From positions 1 to 51,933 of the forward strand of contig JASGDB010000040.1 in assembly GCA_049841315.1 (NCBI GenBank): a DNA stretch of 51,933 nt, read 5' to 3'. Below are positions 41,371-48,175 of the stretch, piece by piece. The stretch's first letter is position 1. Each line of letters begins with the position of its first letter. This DNA is from JASGDB01 sp049841315 (GTDB lineage Bacteria > Bacteroidota > Bacteroidia > Flavobacteriales > Weeksellaceae). A program made the position numbers and the translations under genes. The notes beneath the pieces are model-generated. The model was not told the DNA's origin. It saw only the letters and a program-made list of their open reading frames with translations, and did not search any database.

Positions 41371-41642
41371 AGTTTGTCCCTATGGGACATTTTGGGTTTA
41401 TGCAAAGATATGCGGCAAAATGTTTAAACAAGGTTTACTGAAAAACCTTTACTAATCATATTTTCATTCCTCGCATAATCGGAGATAATATACTTCTAAT
41501 TTTTAATTATTTTAGATGTATAAATTAATTCTCCATTGTGGTTATAATTAGTGTTTAGCCGCAAGTGCACGAATCATTATTGAAAAATTTGTGTATTCGG
41601 GGCAAAAATTATTTCAAACAGTTTAATAAAAAAAAGCCGAGA
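41371..41642. other. Intergenic sequence between secA and the ROK gene
   Basis: No supported gene. Contains the palindrome at 41376-41388 and a degenerate inverted pair, gccgcaagtgcacgaat (41549) / aatttgtgtattcggggc (about 41588-41605), that resembles another dispersed Bacteroidota repeat. Confidence 0.4.
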
Positions 41643-41804
41643 ATGCACGGGTTTTTGAGATTTATCGTCAATATCATATTCATATTTCCGTTTTCAAAAA
41701 AATACAAACAGGTTTACAGGTATTTTATTCTGTCATTAGCTTTTGTCATCGTTTTTCTTCCGTTTTGTATGGCAATTTCCTATTTGTGCAAAGATTTATT
41801 TTAA
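41643..41804 (+). CDS. Possible small membrane protein
   Basis: A 53-codon frame from ATG 41643 with a hydrophobic C-terminal half (FILSLAFVIVFLPFCMAISY). Reading from an upstream GTG at 41565 would give 79 residues, but that part comes from a repeat-like sequence. No family and no promoter; weak support. Confidence 0.25.
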   Translation: MHGFLRFIVNIIFIFPFSKKYKQVYRYFILSLAFVIVFLPFCMAISYLCKDLF

Positions 41805-41912
41805 TAAAAAACCACACAAAACGCTGATATTTATGTTGTTTTTTAAATACTTTTCCGGAAACGGTTTCTTGCTATTAAAATTTTATTAAATTTATTGTCT
41901 CAAATAAAAACC

Positions 41913-42881
41913 ATGGCATTAGTAGATTTATCAAAACAAGTAGCATTAGGAATCGACATCGGCGGAACCAATACCAAATTCGGGCTGGTGAACCACAGAG
42001 GAGAAATTCTCGAAAAAGGAAGCATCAGAACGGACGAATATGAGAAAGTGGAAGATTTTATCGACGCACTTCACAAAACCGTTTCCCCCATGATTGAAAA
42101 ACATTGTGCAAAGAAAAATTTTAACGGAATAGGTGTAGGTGCTCCGAACGCCAATTTTTACAGAGGAACGATTGAGCACGCTCCCAACCTGAAATGGAAA
42201 GGCGTAATCCCTTTTGCGGAGTTGATGACAAAAAAATTCGGCGTTCCGTGTACGATGACCAACGATGCCAATGCAGCGGCCTATGGTGAAATGATGTTCG
42301 GAGCAGCTCGCGGAATGAAAAATTTCATCATGATAACACTGGGAACAGGCGTGGGAAGCGGTATTATTTCAAACGGACAGCTGATTTACGGACATGACGG
42401 TTTCGCAGGAGAACTGGGGCATACCGTTGTGAAACCCGGCGGAAGAAAACACTGGAGTACAGGCTCGGAAGGCAGTCTGGAAGCGTATGCGTCCGCAACC
42501 GGAATTGCAATCACCGCCAAAAAATTCAGAGCAGAATTTCCCGAATCCATGCTGAATGATTTTCCTGAAGAGGAAATCAATTCCAAAACCGTTCACGAAT
42601 GTGCATTGAAAGGCGACCCGACTGCGATAGAGGTTTTCCGATATACAGGACAGAAATTGGGAGAAGCATTAGCCAATTTCGTGATGTTTTCCTCACCGGA
42701 AGCCATTCTTCTTTTCGGAGGTGTGATTAAAGCAGGAGAATTTCTTCTGAAACCCACAAAACTCCACATGGAACGCAACCTTTTACCGATATTCAGAGGA
42801 AAAGTGAAACTGGTTTTCAGTGAGCTTGATGAAGCCGATGCGGCGATATTGGGCGCAAGCTCTTTGGTTTGGGGGAATTAA
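41913..42881 (+). CDS. ROK family glucokinase-like sugar kinase
   Basis: A 322-residue ROK protein. GIDIGGTNTKFGLV is the N-terminal phosphate loop, NDANAAAYGE the catalytic Asp segment, ITLGTGVGSGIISNGQLIYG the second phosphate loop, and GELGHTVV the sugar-binding EXGH motif. The usual Cys-rich ROK zinc site (CxCGxxGC) is replaced by GGRKHWSTGSEGSLE: this group lacks those Cys, as other Flavobacteriia glucokinases do to my knowledge. ATG at 41913 is chosen; an upstream TTG at 41895 is unlikely. Glucose is the probable substrate. Followed by a strong terminator. Confidence 0.9.
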   Translation: MALVDLSKQVALGIDIGGTNTKFGLVNHRGEILEKGSIRTDEYEKVEDFIDALHKTVSPMIEKHCAKKNFNGIGVGAPNANFYRGTIEHAPNLKWKGVIPFAELMTKKFGVPCTMTNDANAAAYGEMMFGAARGMKNFIMITLGTGVGSGIISNGQLIYGHDGFAGELGHTVVKPGGRKHWSTGSEGSLEAYASATGIAITAKKFRAEFPESMLNDFPEEEINSKTVHECALKGDPTAIEVFRYTGQKLGEALANFVMFSSPEAILLFGGVIKAGEFLLKPTKLHMERNLLPIFRGKVKLVFSELDEADAAILGASSLVWGN

Positions 42882-42898
42882 AAATATTTTGTATTGAC

Positions 42899-42936
42899 AA
42901 TAAACGCACGGAATGGTGCGTTTATTATTTTCTTTT
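42899..42936 (+). terminator. Terminator after the ROK gene
   Basis: Perfect 11-bp stem aataaacgcac / gtgcgtttatt, 6-base loop, T-rich tail. It lies just before the msrA ATG at 42948. Confidence 0.85.
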
Positions 42937-42947
42937 CGCCTTAAAAT

Positions 42948-43583
42948 ATGAGCAGATTGCTTTTTATTTTTATAAGTTTGCTGATGATTTCCTGTAACGG
43001 ACAGGAAACAAAAAATATTGACAAAAAACTGAATACCAGAATGAACAATTTAGAACAAATCACTTTCGGAGGCGGTTGTTTTTGGTGCGTGGAAAGCTGT
43101 TTTAATATGCTGAAAGGCGTGGAAAGTGCAGTTTCCGGATATTCCGGCGGGCATAAAGAGAACCCGACGTATGAAGAAGTCTGCACCGGAGAAACCGGAC
43201 ATGCGGAAGTGGTGCAGATTACTTATGATTCCTCAATAATTTCTTATGAACAGCTGATGGAAGTGTTCTTTTTTCTCCACGACCCGACACAGCTCAACCG
43301 ACAAGGAAACGACATCGGAACACAGTACCGCTCCGTAATTTTTTATCGTGACGAAGCCGAAAAAGCAAGAGCCGAAAAAGCATTGGAGGTTTCCAAAACA
43401 TCAGGAAAATGGCATGGAGAATACGTTACAGAATTGGCTCCTTTTGAAAAATTCTGGTCTGCAGAACAATATCATCAGGGATATTATAATGAAAACCCTA
43501 CTCAGCCCTATTGCAGTACAGTAGTCGGCCCTAAAATTGCAAAATTCAAAGAATATTTTGGCAAAAAAGGCTGGCTGAAATAA
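42948..43583 (+). CDS. msrA: Peptide-methionine (S)-S-oxide reductase, exported lipoprotein form
   Basis: A 211-residue MsrA. The catalytic segment is ITFGGGCFWCVE (reactive Cys in GCFWC), with GYSGG, GHAEVVQITYD, FFFLHDPTQLNRQGNDIGTQYRS and the C-terminal EQYHQGYY. Before the domain is a lipoprotein signal, LLMISC (Cys16), plus a 20-residue linker, so the enzyme is probably anchored in the periplasm or on the outer membrane to repair oxidised exported proteins. A Cys in QPYCSTVV near the end may be a resolving Cys. It is alone. Confidence 0.95.
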   Translation: MSRLLFIFISLLMISCNGQETKNIDKKLNTRMNNLEQITFGGGCFWCVESCFNMLKGVESAVSGYSGGHKENPTYEEVCTGETGHAEVVQITYDSSIISYEQLMEVFFFLHDPTQLNRQGNDIGTQYRSVIFYRDEAEKARAEKALEVSKTSGKWHGEYVTELAPFEKFWSAEQYHQGYYNENPTQPYCSTVVGPKIAKFKEYFGKKGWLK

Positions 43584-43627
43584 TCCGATAAATTTGAGAA
43601 ATTCGAGAAAATTAGCGTAATTAGAGT

Positions 43628-44077
43628 TTAAACCCTCAGCATTTCCGTATGTGGAATATCGTCTTCGAGGTATTTCTTTCCTGTACTCTGAAATCCAAAA
43701 TCGGTATAGAATTGAATCAGATAATCTTGTGCAGAAATACGGATTTCAGAAGTATGGAAACGGTTTTCAATAATCTGAACAGCATAATCCACTAATTTTT
43801 TCCCGAGTCCCTTTCCTCTCCCCTTTTCGGTTGTCAGCACTCTGCCGATAGATGTTTCGGGATATTTTATGCCTTTATCGAAAATACGGCAGTACGCCAG
43901 AATTTCTCCGTTTTCTTCCGCCCAAAAGTGTATCGCTTTTTGGTCTTCATCATCTAAATCCAAATAATGGCACTCCTGCTCTATGATAAACACTTCCATT
44001 CTGGATTGTAAGATTTTGTACAAATCCGAAGTATTCAGTTCATCAAAACTTTTTGCTTTCCAAACCACATTTTTCAT
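43628..44077 (-). CDS. ElaA-type GNAT acetyltransferase
   Basis: A 149-residue GNAT protein: FDELNTSDLYKILQSRMEVF and FIIEQECHYLDLDDEDQKAI at the N-terminus, then the acetyl-CoA loop IGRVLTTEKGRGKGLGKKLV and the end YLIQFYTDFGFQSTGKKYLE-D-DIPHTEM. These match ElaA, a putative acyltransferase of unknown substrate. The start is set at ATG 44077, one base after the ysxC stop codon (tgaaatg), rather than at the TTG at 44089 inside ysxC; the two genes are therefore in one operon. Confidence 0.9.
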   Translation of the reverse strand: MKNVVWKAKSFDELNTSDLYKILQSRMEVFIIEQECHYLDLDDEDQKAIHFWAEENGEILAYCRIFDKGIKYPETSIGRVLTTEKGRGKGLGKKLVDYAVQIIENRFHTSEIRISAQDYLIQFYTDFGFQSTGKKYLEDDIPHTEMLRV

Positions 44078-44078
44078 T

Positions 44079-44702
44079 TCAATCCGCAAATTTTACATGA
44101 TTTTTCTCCAAAAAATCGTTGGTCTGCCGAATAAAATTTAAAATTTCTTCTCCTCCCTCCTTTTTTTCCGCAGATGTAAGGTAAATTTCGGGCAAGTCTT
44201 CCCAAGTTTTCAAAAGCTCTGCCTTATAATTTTCAACATTTTTAATTTTCTCGGAAGGTTTCAGCTTGTCCGCTTTGGTAAAAACAATGGAAAAAGGAAT
44301 CCCGCTTTCTCCGCACCATTCTATAAATTCAAGGTCGATTTTCTGCGGATTGTGCCGGCTGTCCACCAAAACAAAAAGGTTGACAAGATTTTTTCGGTTC
44401 AGAATATAGTTGGTAATCAGTTTTTCAAAATCCTTTCGTATAGATTTTGAAACTTTTGCATAACCGTAACCGGGCAAATCGGTAAGATACCAGTTTTCAT
44501 TGACCAAAAAATGGTTTATCAGCTGTGTTTTTCCCGGAGTTCCGGAAGTTTTTGCCAAATCTTTCCGGTTCATCAAAGCATTGATTAACGAAGATTTTCC
44601 CACATTGGAACGCCCGATGAAAGCATATTCCGGCAAATCGGGGGGCGGACATTCCTGCCATTTTTGAGAACTTTTTACGAACTCTGCAGATTTGATTATC
44701 AT
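44079..44702 (-). CDS. ysxC: Ribosome biogenesis GTPase YsxC/EngB
   Basis: A 207-residue TRAFAC GTPase for assembly of the large ribosomal subunit. G1 AFIGRSNVGKSSLINALM, G2 Thr in TSGTPGKTQ, G3 LTDLPGYGYAKVS, G4 VFTKADKLKP and G5 LTSAEKKEG are all present. Length usual. Upstream lies the four-helix-bundle gene with a low-complexity spacer; downstream the acetyltransferase follows directly. Confidence 0.96.
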   Translation of the reverse strand: MIIKSAEFVKSSQKWQECPPPDLPEYAFIGRSNVGKSSLINALMNRKDLAKTSGTPGKTQLINHFLVNENWYLTDLPGYGYAKVSKSIRKDFEKLITNYILNRKNLVNLFVLVDSRHNPQKIDLEFIEWCGESGIPFSIVFTKADKLKPSEKIKNVENYKAELLKTWEDLPEIYLTSAEKKEGGEEILNFIRQTNDFLEKNHVKFAD

Positions 44703-44750
44703 AGTTTTTGAGTTGTGTTGAGGAGATTTGGAGTTGAGGAGAAATGGAGA

Positions 44751-45149
44751 TTAATCTTCTTGTTGTTTTGATTTTTGAATTGTCCATTGTTCCGACTGGT
44801 CAATCATCTTAACCAGCATCCCAATGATATAGTCGTATTTTTGATATAAATCTTTATAATCCTCTTCTGAAATATAGTCGCAGGCGAATGCAAAATCCAA
44901 CCAGTTTTGAGTTTCACCGGCTTCGGACTCACTGTCATTTAATTTGGCGACAAAAGATTTTGGATATCGTCTTTTTCTCCACGCTTCGGTAATATTGGCA
45001 CAAACCGACCTTGATGAACGGCGTATTTGGTCTGTAAGAGAATATCTTTCTTCTTTGGGGAATGTTTTGGAAACAACAAATATCTCCATTGCGGTATTGA
45101 AAGCACTTTGATATACACGTAAATCTTTGTGAAATTTTATAGCACTCAT
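44751..45149 (-). CDS. Four-helix-bundle protein (23S rRNA intervening-sequence family)
   Basis: A 132-residue protein of the S23/IVP-like family: HKDLRVYQSAFNTAMEIFVV, TDQIRRSSRSVCANITEAWR and KLNDSESEAGETQNWLDFAF are diagnostic. First found in rRNA intervening sequences of Leptospira, it is now common as a free gene in Bacteroidota, often beside low-complexity repeats, as here (array at 45183-45296; related 'gttgaggag' words at 44707-44745 on the other side). Function unknown; may accompany a mobile repeat unit. ATG at 45149 chosen over one 18 bases upstream. Confidence 0.9.
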   Translation of the reverse strand: MSAIKFHKDLRVYQSAFNTAMEIFVVSKTFPKEERYSLTDQIRRSSRSVCANITEAWRKRRYPKSFVAKLNDSESEAGETQNWLDFAFACDYISEEDYKDLYQKYDYIIGMLVKMIDQSEQWTIQKSKQQED

Positions 45150-45182
45150 CAGATTAATTTTCAACAATATATAATATGGAAA

Positions 45183-45296
45183 ATCCCCCCACCCCCAATC
45201 ACCTCAACACCCAATCTCCCCAACTCCTCAACACCCAATCTCCCCAACACCTCAACACCCAATCTCCCCAACACCTCAACTCCCCAACACCCCAAC
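45183..45296. repeat. Low-complexity 'ctcaacacccaatctcccca' array
   Basis: About 110 bases made of imperfect tandem units such as cctcaacacccaatctcccc and aactcctcaacacccaatct. It fills the gap between the four-helix-bundle gene and the hydrolase and starts right at the hydrolase stop codon. The same words are found inside the LuxE-like gene at 10375-10413. Not a CRISPR: units are short, directly abutting and have no spacers. Confidence 0.85.
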
Positions 45297-46058
45297 TCAC
45301 TTTCTCGCCTCCAGCCAGCCGTACAAAATTTGATTGAAGTCGTCCGGTTTTTCCATCATCGCAGCGTGTCCGCATTTATCAATCCAGAAAAGGCTGGAAT
45401 CAGGAATCAGCCTGTCCATTTCAACGGCGACTTCGGGAGGTGTTACATTGTCCTGTTTTCCCCAAATAATGCAGGTCGGAACGGAAATATTGTGCAGCTC
45501 CTTTTCCATATTGTGTTTGATGGCGCTTCTTGCGAGCATTACCGTTTTGATGCCTTTTCCCCTGTCGTTCACTACGGAAAATACTTCGTCCACCAATTCT
45601 TCGGTGGCAACGGCAGGGTCATAAAAAACCTCTTCGGCTTTTTTCTTGATATAATTTCGGTCGTTTTTCCGTGGAAAGCTGTCTCCGAACGTCCGCTCAT
45701 ATAGCCCGGAACTTCCCGTCAGAACAAGTTTTTTCACAAGGTCGGGGCGGGCAAGGGTAAGAATCAAACCGATATGTCCACCCATGGAATTTCCCACCAC
45801 AATCGCCGGTTCTTTTACTTCTTCTTCAATAAATTTTGCTACAAATTTTGAAATACTGGTAAGGTTGGTGTTGAGAATAGGCAAGTCGTAAATAGGAAGG
45901 TCGGGGAAATATACCCTGTATCCTCTTTGGGAAAAAAAATCTATCAACTGCGTAAAATTACTCAGTCCGCCCATCAATCCCTGCAACAGCACGATAGGTG
46001 TACCTTCTCCTTCTTTGATAAAAGTAAATTTTTTCTCTTTTTTCTTCTTAAAAATCAT
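45297..46058 (-). CDS. Alpha/beta-hydrolase
   Basis: A 253-residue alpha/beta-hydrolase. IVLLQGLMGGLSNFTQLIDF holds the oxyanion loop, VVGNSMGGHIGLILTLARPD the nucleophile Ser, IIWGKQDNVTPPEV the Asp and WIDKCGHAAMMEKPDDF the His. The family includes esterases and C-C hydrolases; the substrate cannot be told. There is no signal peptide (the start MIFKKKKEKKFTFIKEGE is basic), so it is likely cytosolic. Common in Flavobacteriia upstream of mraZ on the opposite strand, as here. Confidence 0.92.
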   Translation of the reverse strand: MIFKKKKEKKFTFIKEGEGTPIVLLQGLMGGLSNFTQLIDFFSQRGYRVYFPDLPIYDLPILNTNLTSISKFVAKFIEEEVKEPAIVVGNSMGGHIGLILTLARPDLVKKLVLTGSSGLYERTFGDSFPRKNDRNYIKKKAEEVFYDPAVATEELVDEVFSVVNDRGKGIKTVMLARSAIKHNMEKELHNISVPTCIIWGKQDNVTPPEVAVEMDRLIPDSSLFWIDKCGHAAMMEKPDDFNQILYGWLEARK

Positions 46059-46244
46059 AGAAACTTGTCGCGACTGGCAAAATTACAAATTAATAGACAA
46101 AAATAACTGACTCCATATTAATAATGCTTAAAAATAAATAAAAAAATCAATTCGATAAACAATAAAATTCAGACAGAACCGTAACCTGTTGATTAGTTTA
46201 TAATTAGATGCGGAAAGAATAATTTATCCACATTAAGTCAAAAA
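46059..46244. other. Divergent region between the hydrolase and the division cluster
   Basis: AT-rich, no gene seen. Its right end leads into the MraZ operator. Confidence 0.5.
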
Positions 46245-46259
46245 GTGGGAAAAAGTGGG
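46245..46259 (+). promoter_or_regulatory. MraZ operator (two GTGGG repeats)
   Basis: GTGGG at 46245-46249 and 46255-46259 are separated by five bases, a 10-bp period. MraZ is known to bind such direct GTGG repeats ahead of its own gene, so this is a self-regulatory site for the cluster. Confidence 0.8.
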
Positions 46260-46279
46260 AAATTTTAGAAAGAAATGTA

Positions 46280-46287
46280 TAAATTTG
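46280..46287 (+). promoter_or_regulatory. -7 box of mraZ
   Basis: TAAATTTG fits TAnnTTTG and ends six bases before the mraZ ATG. The transcript would be almost leaderless, and the operator repeats lie in the -20 to -50 zone, apt for repression. Confidence 0.5.
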
Positions 46288-46293
46288 TCCCAA

Positions 46294-46761
46294 ATGAATT
46301 ACTTTTTTGAAACATACGAGTGCAAAATAGACGATAAAGGCAGGGTAAAACTGCCTTCATCTCTCATGAAGCATCTGGAGAAATTTTCCGGAAGCGAGCT
46401 TGTCGTGAAACGTGCCGTGTTTCAAAAATGTCTGGAAGTATATCCGCAAACGCCGTGGGAAAAACTGATGAGTAAAATCAACGGACTCAATCGTTTCGTG
46501 AAAAAAAACGCAGATTTTATCCGCATGTTTACGGCCGGTGTAAAATCGGTGGAAGTGGATAAATCGGAAAGAATACTGATTCCGAAAGACCTGAAAATTT
46601 TTGCCGGACTTCATAAGGAAATCGTGATTTCCGGAGTGGGCGAGTTTTTTGAAATATGGGATAAAGATGCGTATGAAGAAAACATCTCAACCAATGAAGC
46701 CGATTTTGCAAATCTTGCAGAAGATGTAATGGGAGATATTGATTTCGGTAAAATCGAATAA
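46294..46761 (+). CDS. mraZ: MraZ, transcriptional regulator of the division cluster
   Basis: A 155-residue protein of two SpoVT/AbrB-like MraZ domains: YECKIDDKGRVKLPSSLMKH (first) and VEVDKSERILIPKDLKIFAG (second). It binds GTGG direct repeats and represses its own operon. The ATG at 46294 (MNYFFETYECKIDDKG) is right; an upstream frame extension to 46255 would cross the operator. First gene of mraZ-rsmH-ftsL-ftsI-murE. Confidence 0.95.
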   Translation: MNYFFETYECKIDDKGRVKLPSSLMKHLEKFSGSELVVKRAVFQKCLEVYPQTPWEKLMSKINGLNRFVKKNADFIRMFTAGVKSVEVDKSERILIPKDLKIFAGLHKEIVISGVGEFFEIWDKDAYEENISTNEADFANLAEDVMGDIDFGKIE

Positions 46762-46793
46762 TCCTGAAAACATTGAATTTTAAACACTGAACA

Positions 46794-47735
46794 TTGAATA
46801 ATATAGCTTATCACAATCCTGTTTTGCTGAAAAAAAGCGTAGATGAGCTGGTAACCAATCCGGACGGGATTTATGTGGACTGTACATTCGGCGGCGGCGG
46901 ACATTCCCGTGAAATTCTTAAAAGACTTTCTCCAAAAGGAAAATTATATGCTTTCGACCAGGATTTAGATGCTCTTAATAATAGTATTGACGACCCTCGT
47001 TTTACGCTTATCAATCAGAATTTCAGGTTTTTAGAAAATTCTTTGTTGATGTACGGAATTTCTGAGGTTGATGGGATTTTGGCGGATTTGGGCGTTTCTT
47101 CTCATCAGTTTGATGAGGCGGAAAGGGGGTTTTCCACGAGAAGCAATGCACCGCTTGACATGAGAATGAACGTAATGCAGACACTGAATGCCAAAAAAAT
47201 CATCAACGAATATGAAGAAGAACAGCTTGCGGATATTTTCTATTATTACGGCGAACTGAGGGAATCGAGGAAATTGGCGAGGGAAATCGCACATCACCGT
47301 AAAACCAAAAAAATTGAAACCACGGAAGACCTTAAAAACCTTTTCAGCTATATTCCTCCGCATAAGCAGAATAAATTTTTTGCACAGGTGTTTCAGGCAG
47401 TGAGAATCGAAGTAAACGAAGAGCTGGAAGTATTGAAAGAAATGCTCGAGCAATCGTATAAAATTCTGAAACATGAAGGAAGGCTGGTCGTGATTTCTTA
47501 TCACTCCCTTGAAGACCGACTGGTAAAGCGTTTCCTGAAAAACGGAATGTTCGAGGGCGAACCGCAAAGAGATATTTACGGAAATTATCAGAAGGCGTTT
47601 GAACTTCTGCAAAGCAAGGCAATTATTCCCGACGATAAGGAAATTGAAGAAAACTCCAGAGCGAGAAGTGCAAAAATGAGAATAGGAATAAAAAGCCCCC
47701 TTACCCCCAAAGGGGAGAGCAATGGCAAAAAATAA
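46794..47735 (+). CDS. rsmH: 16S rRNA (cytosine1402-N4)-methyltransferase RsmH
   Basis: A 313-residue methylase acting on the ribosomal P site. YHNPVLLKKSVDEL, VDCTFGGGGHSREIL (SAM loop), ILADLGVSSHQFDEAERGFS, DMRMN and LVVISYHSLEDRLVKRFLK are diagnostic. The start is TTG at 46794; no ATG or GTG is suitably placed. The normal protein would end soon after ARSAKMRIG; the last residues (KSPLTPKGESNGKK) are read from a C-rich palindromic element that also fills the gap to ftsL. Second gene of the cluster. Confidence 0.95.
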   Translation: MNNIAYHNPVLLKKSVDELVTNPDGIYVDCTFGGGGHSREILKRLSPKGKLYAFDQDLDALNNSIDDPRFTLINQNFRFLENSLLMYGISEVDGILADLGVSSHQFDEAERGFSTRSNAPLDMRMNVMQTLNAKKIINEYEEEQLADIFYYYGELRESRKLAREIAHHRKTKKIETTEDLKNLFSYIPPHKQNKFFAQVFQAVRIEVNEELEVLKEMLEQSYKILKHEGRLVVISYHSLEDRLVKRFLKNGMFEGEPQRDIYGNYQKAFELLQSKAIIPDDKEIEENSRARSAKMRIGIKSPLTPKGESNGKK

Positions 47736-47803
47736 TGCAAAAAAAAGCAGTGTAAATTAACATTTTAATTATTAGAGCATTCTCCCCTTTGGGGACGGGG
47801 GCT
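47694..47803. repeat. MITE-like palindromic element between rsmH and ftsL
   Basis: Left end gcccccttacccccaaaggg (from 47694) and right end tctcccctttggggacgggg (47781-47800) are inverted copies; the middle is AT-rich. The sub-terminal words 'attattagag' before the right end also occur in the element at 50170-50290, and its reverse (ctctaatac) after the left end at 8057. The left end encodes the RsmH tail. Confidence 0.75.
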
Positions 47804-47809
47804 GGAATT

Positions 47810-48175
47810 ATGGCAAAAAGAACAACATACAAACCGCAGAAAAAGCTCACTTTCATAGACATTGTGAAAGGAAACTTCTTGAACCGAGATGAAATCAAGG
47901 TTCACTACAAGTATTTTCTGCTGCTTTTTGTTTTGATGATGATGATGATTTACAGCAACCATTTGGTTAGCAAAAAGATAAAAACCGTAAATGAGCTGAA
48001 AGAAAGAACGGAAGAATACAAATCCCGCAATGCTTATGCACAGAGCCGACTGATTAAGGTAAAAATGGAATCGGAACTGGGAAAAGAAATGATAAAAGAT
48101 TCCCTGCTTCCATTGGAAAACCACCCGCATAAATTGTTAATAAAACTCGACAGTACGAATGGCAAAGGTCAATGA
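47810..48175 (+). CDS. ftsL: FtsL-like division protein
   Basis: A 121-residue bitopic membrane protein: a basic cytoplasmic head (MAKRTTYKPQKKLTFIDIVK), one membrane helix (YFLLLFVLMMMMIYSNHLV), then a short helical, possibly coiled-coil, periplasmic part (KKIKTVNELKERTEEYKSRN). This is the Bacteroidota FtsL-like protein found between rsmH and ftsI, a divisome subunit. ATG at 47810 is preferred over 47789, which lies in the repeat. Its 3' end overlaps ftsI by 17 bases. Confidence 0.88.
   Translation: MAKRTTYKPQKKLTFIDIVKGNFLNRDEIKVHYKYFLLLFVLMMMMIYSNHLVSKKIKTVNELKERTEEYKSRNAYAQSRLIKVKMESELGKEMIKDSLLPLENHPHKLLIKLDSTNGKGQ

Noticed and set aside
45183..45296. Possible CRISPR array
   Set aside because: The units are short, imperfect and abutting; there are no unique spacers of even length and no cas genes nearby.
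47031..47612. Long frame antisense to rsmH
   Set aside because: Overlaps a fully conserved gene; composition follows the complementary codons.
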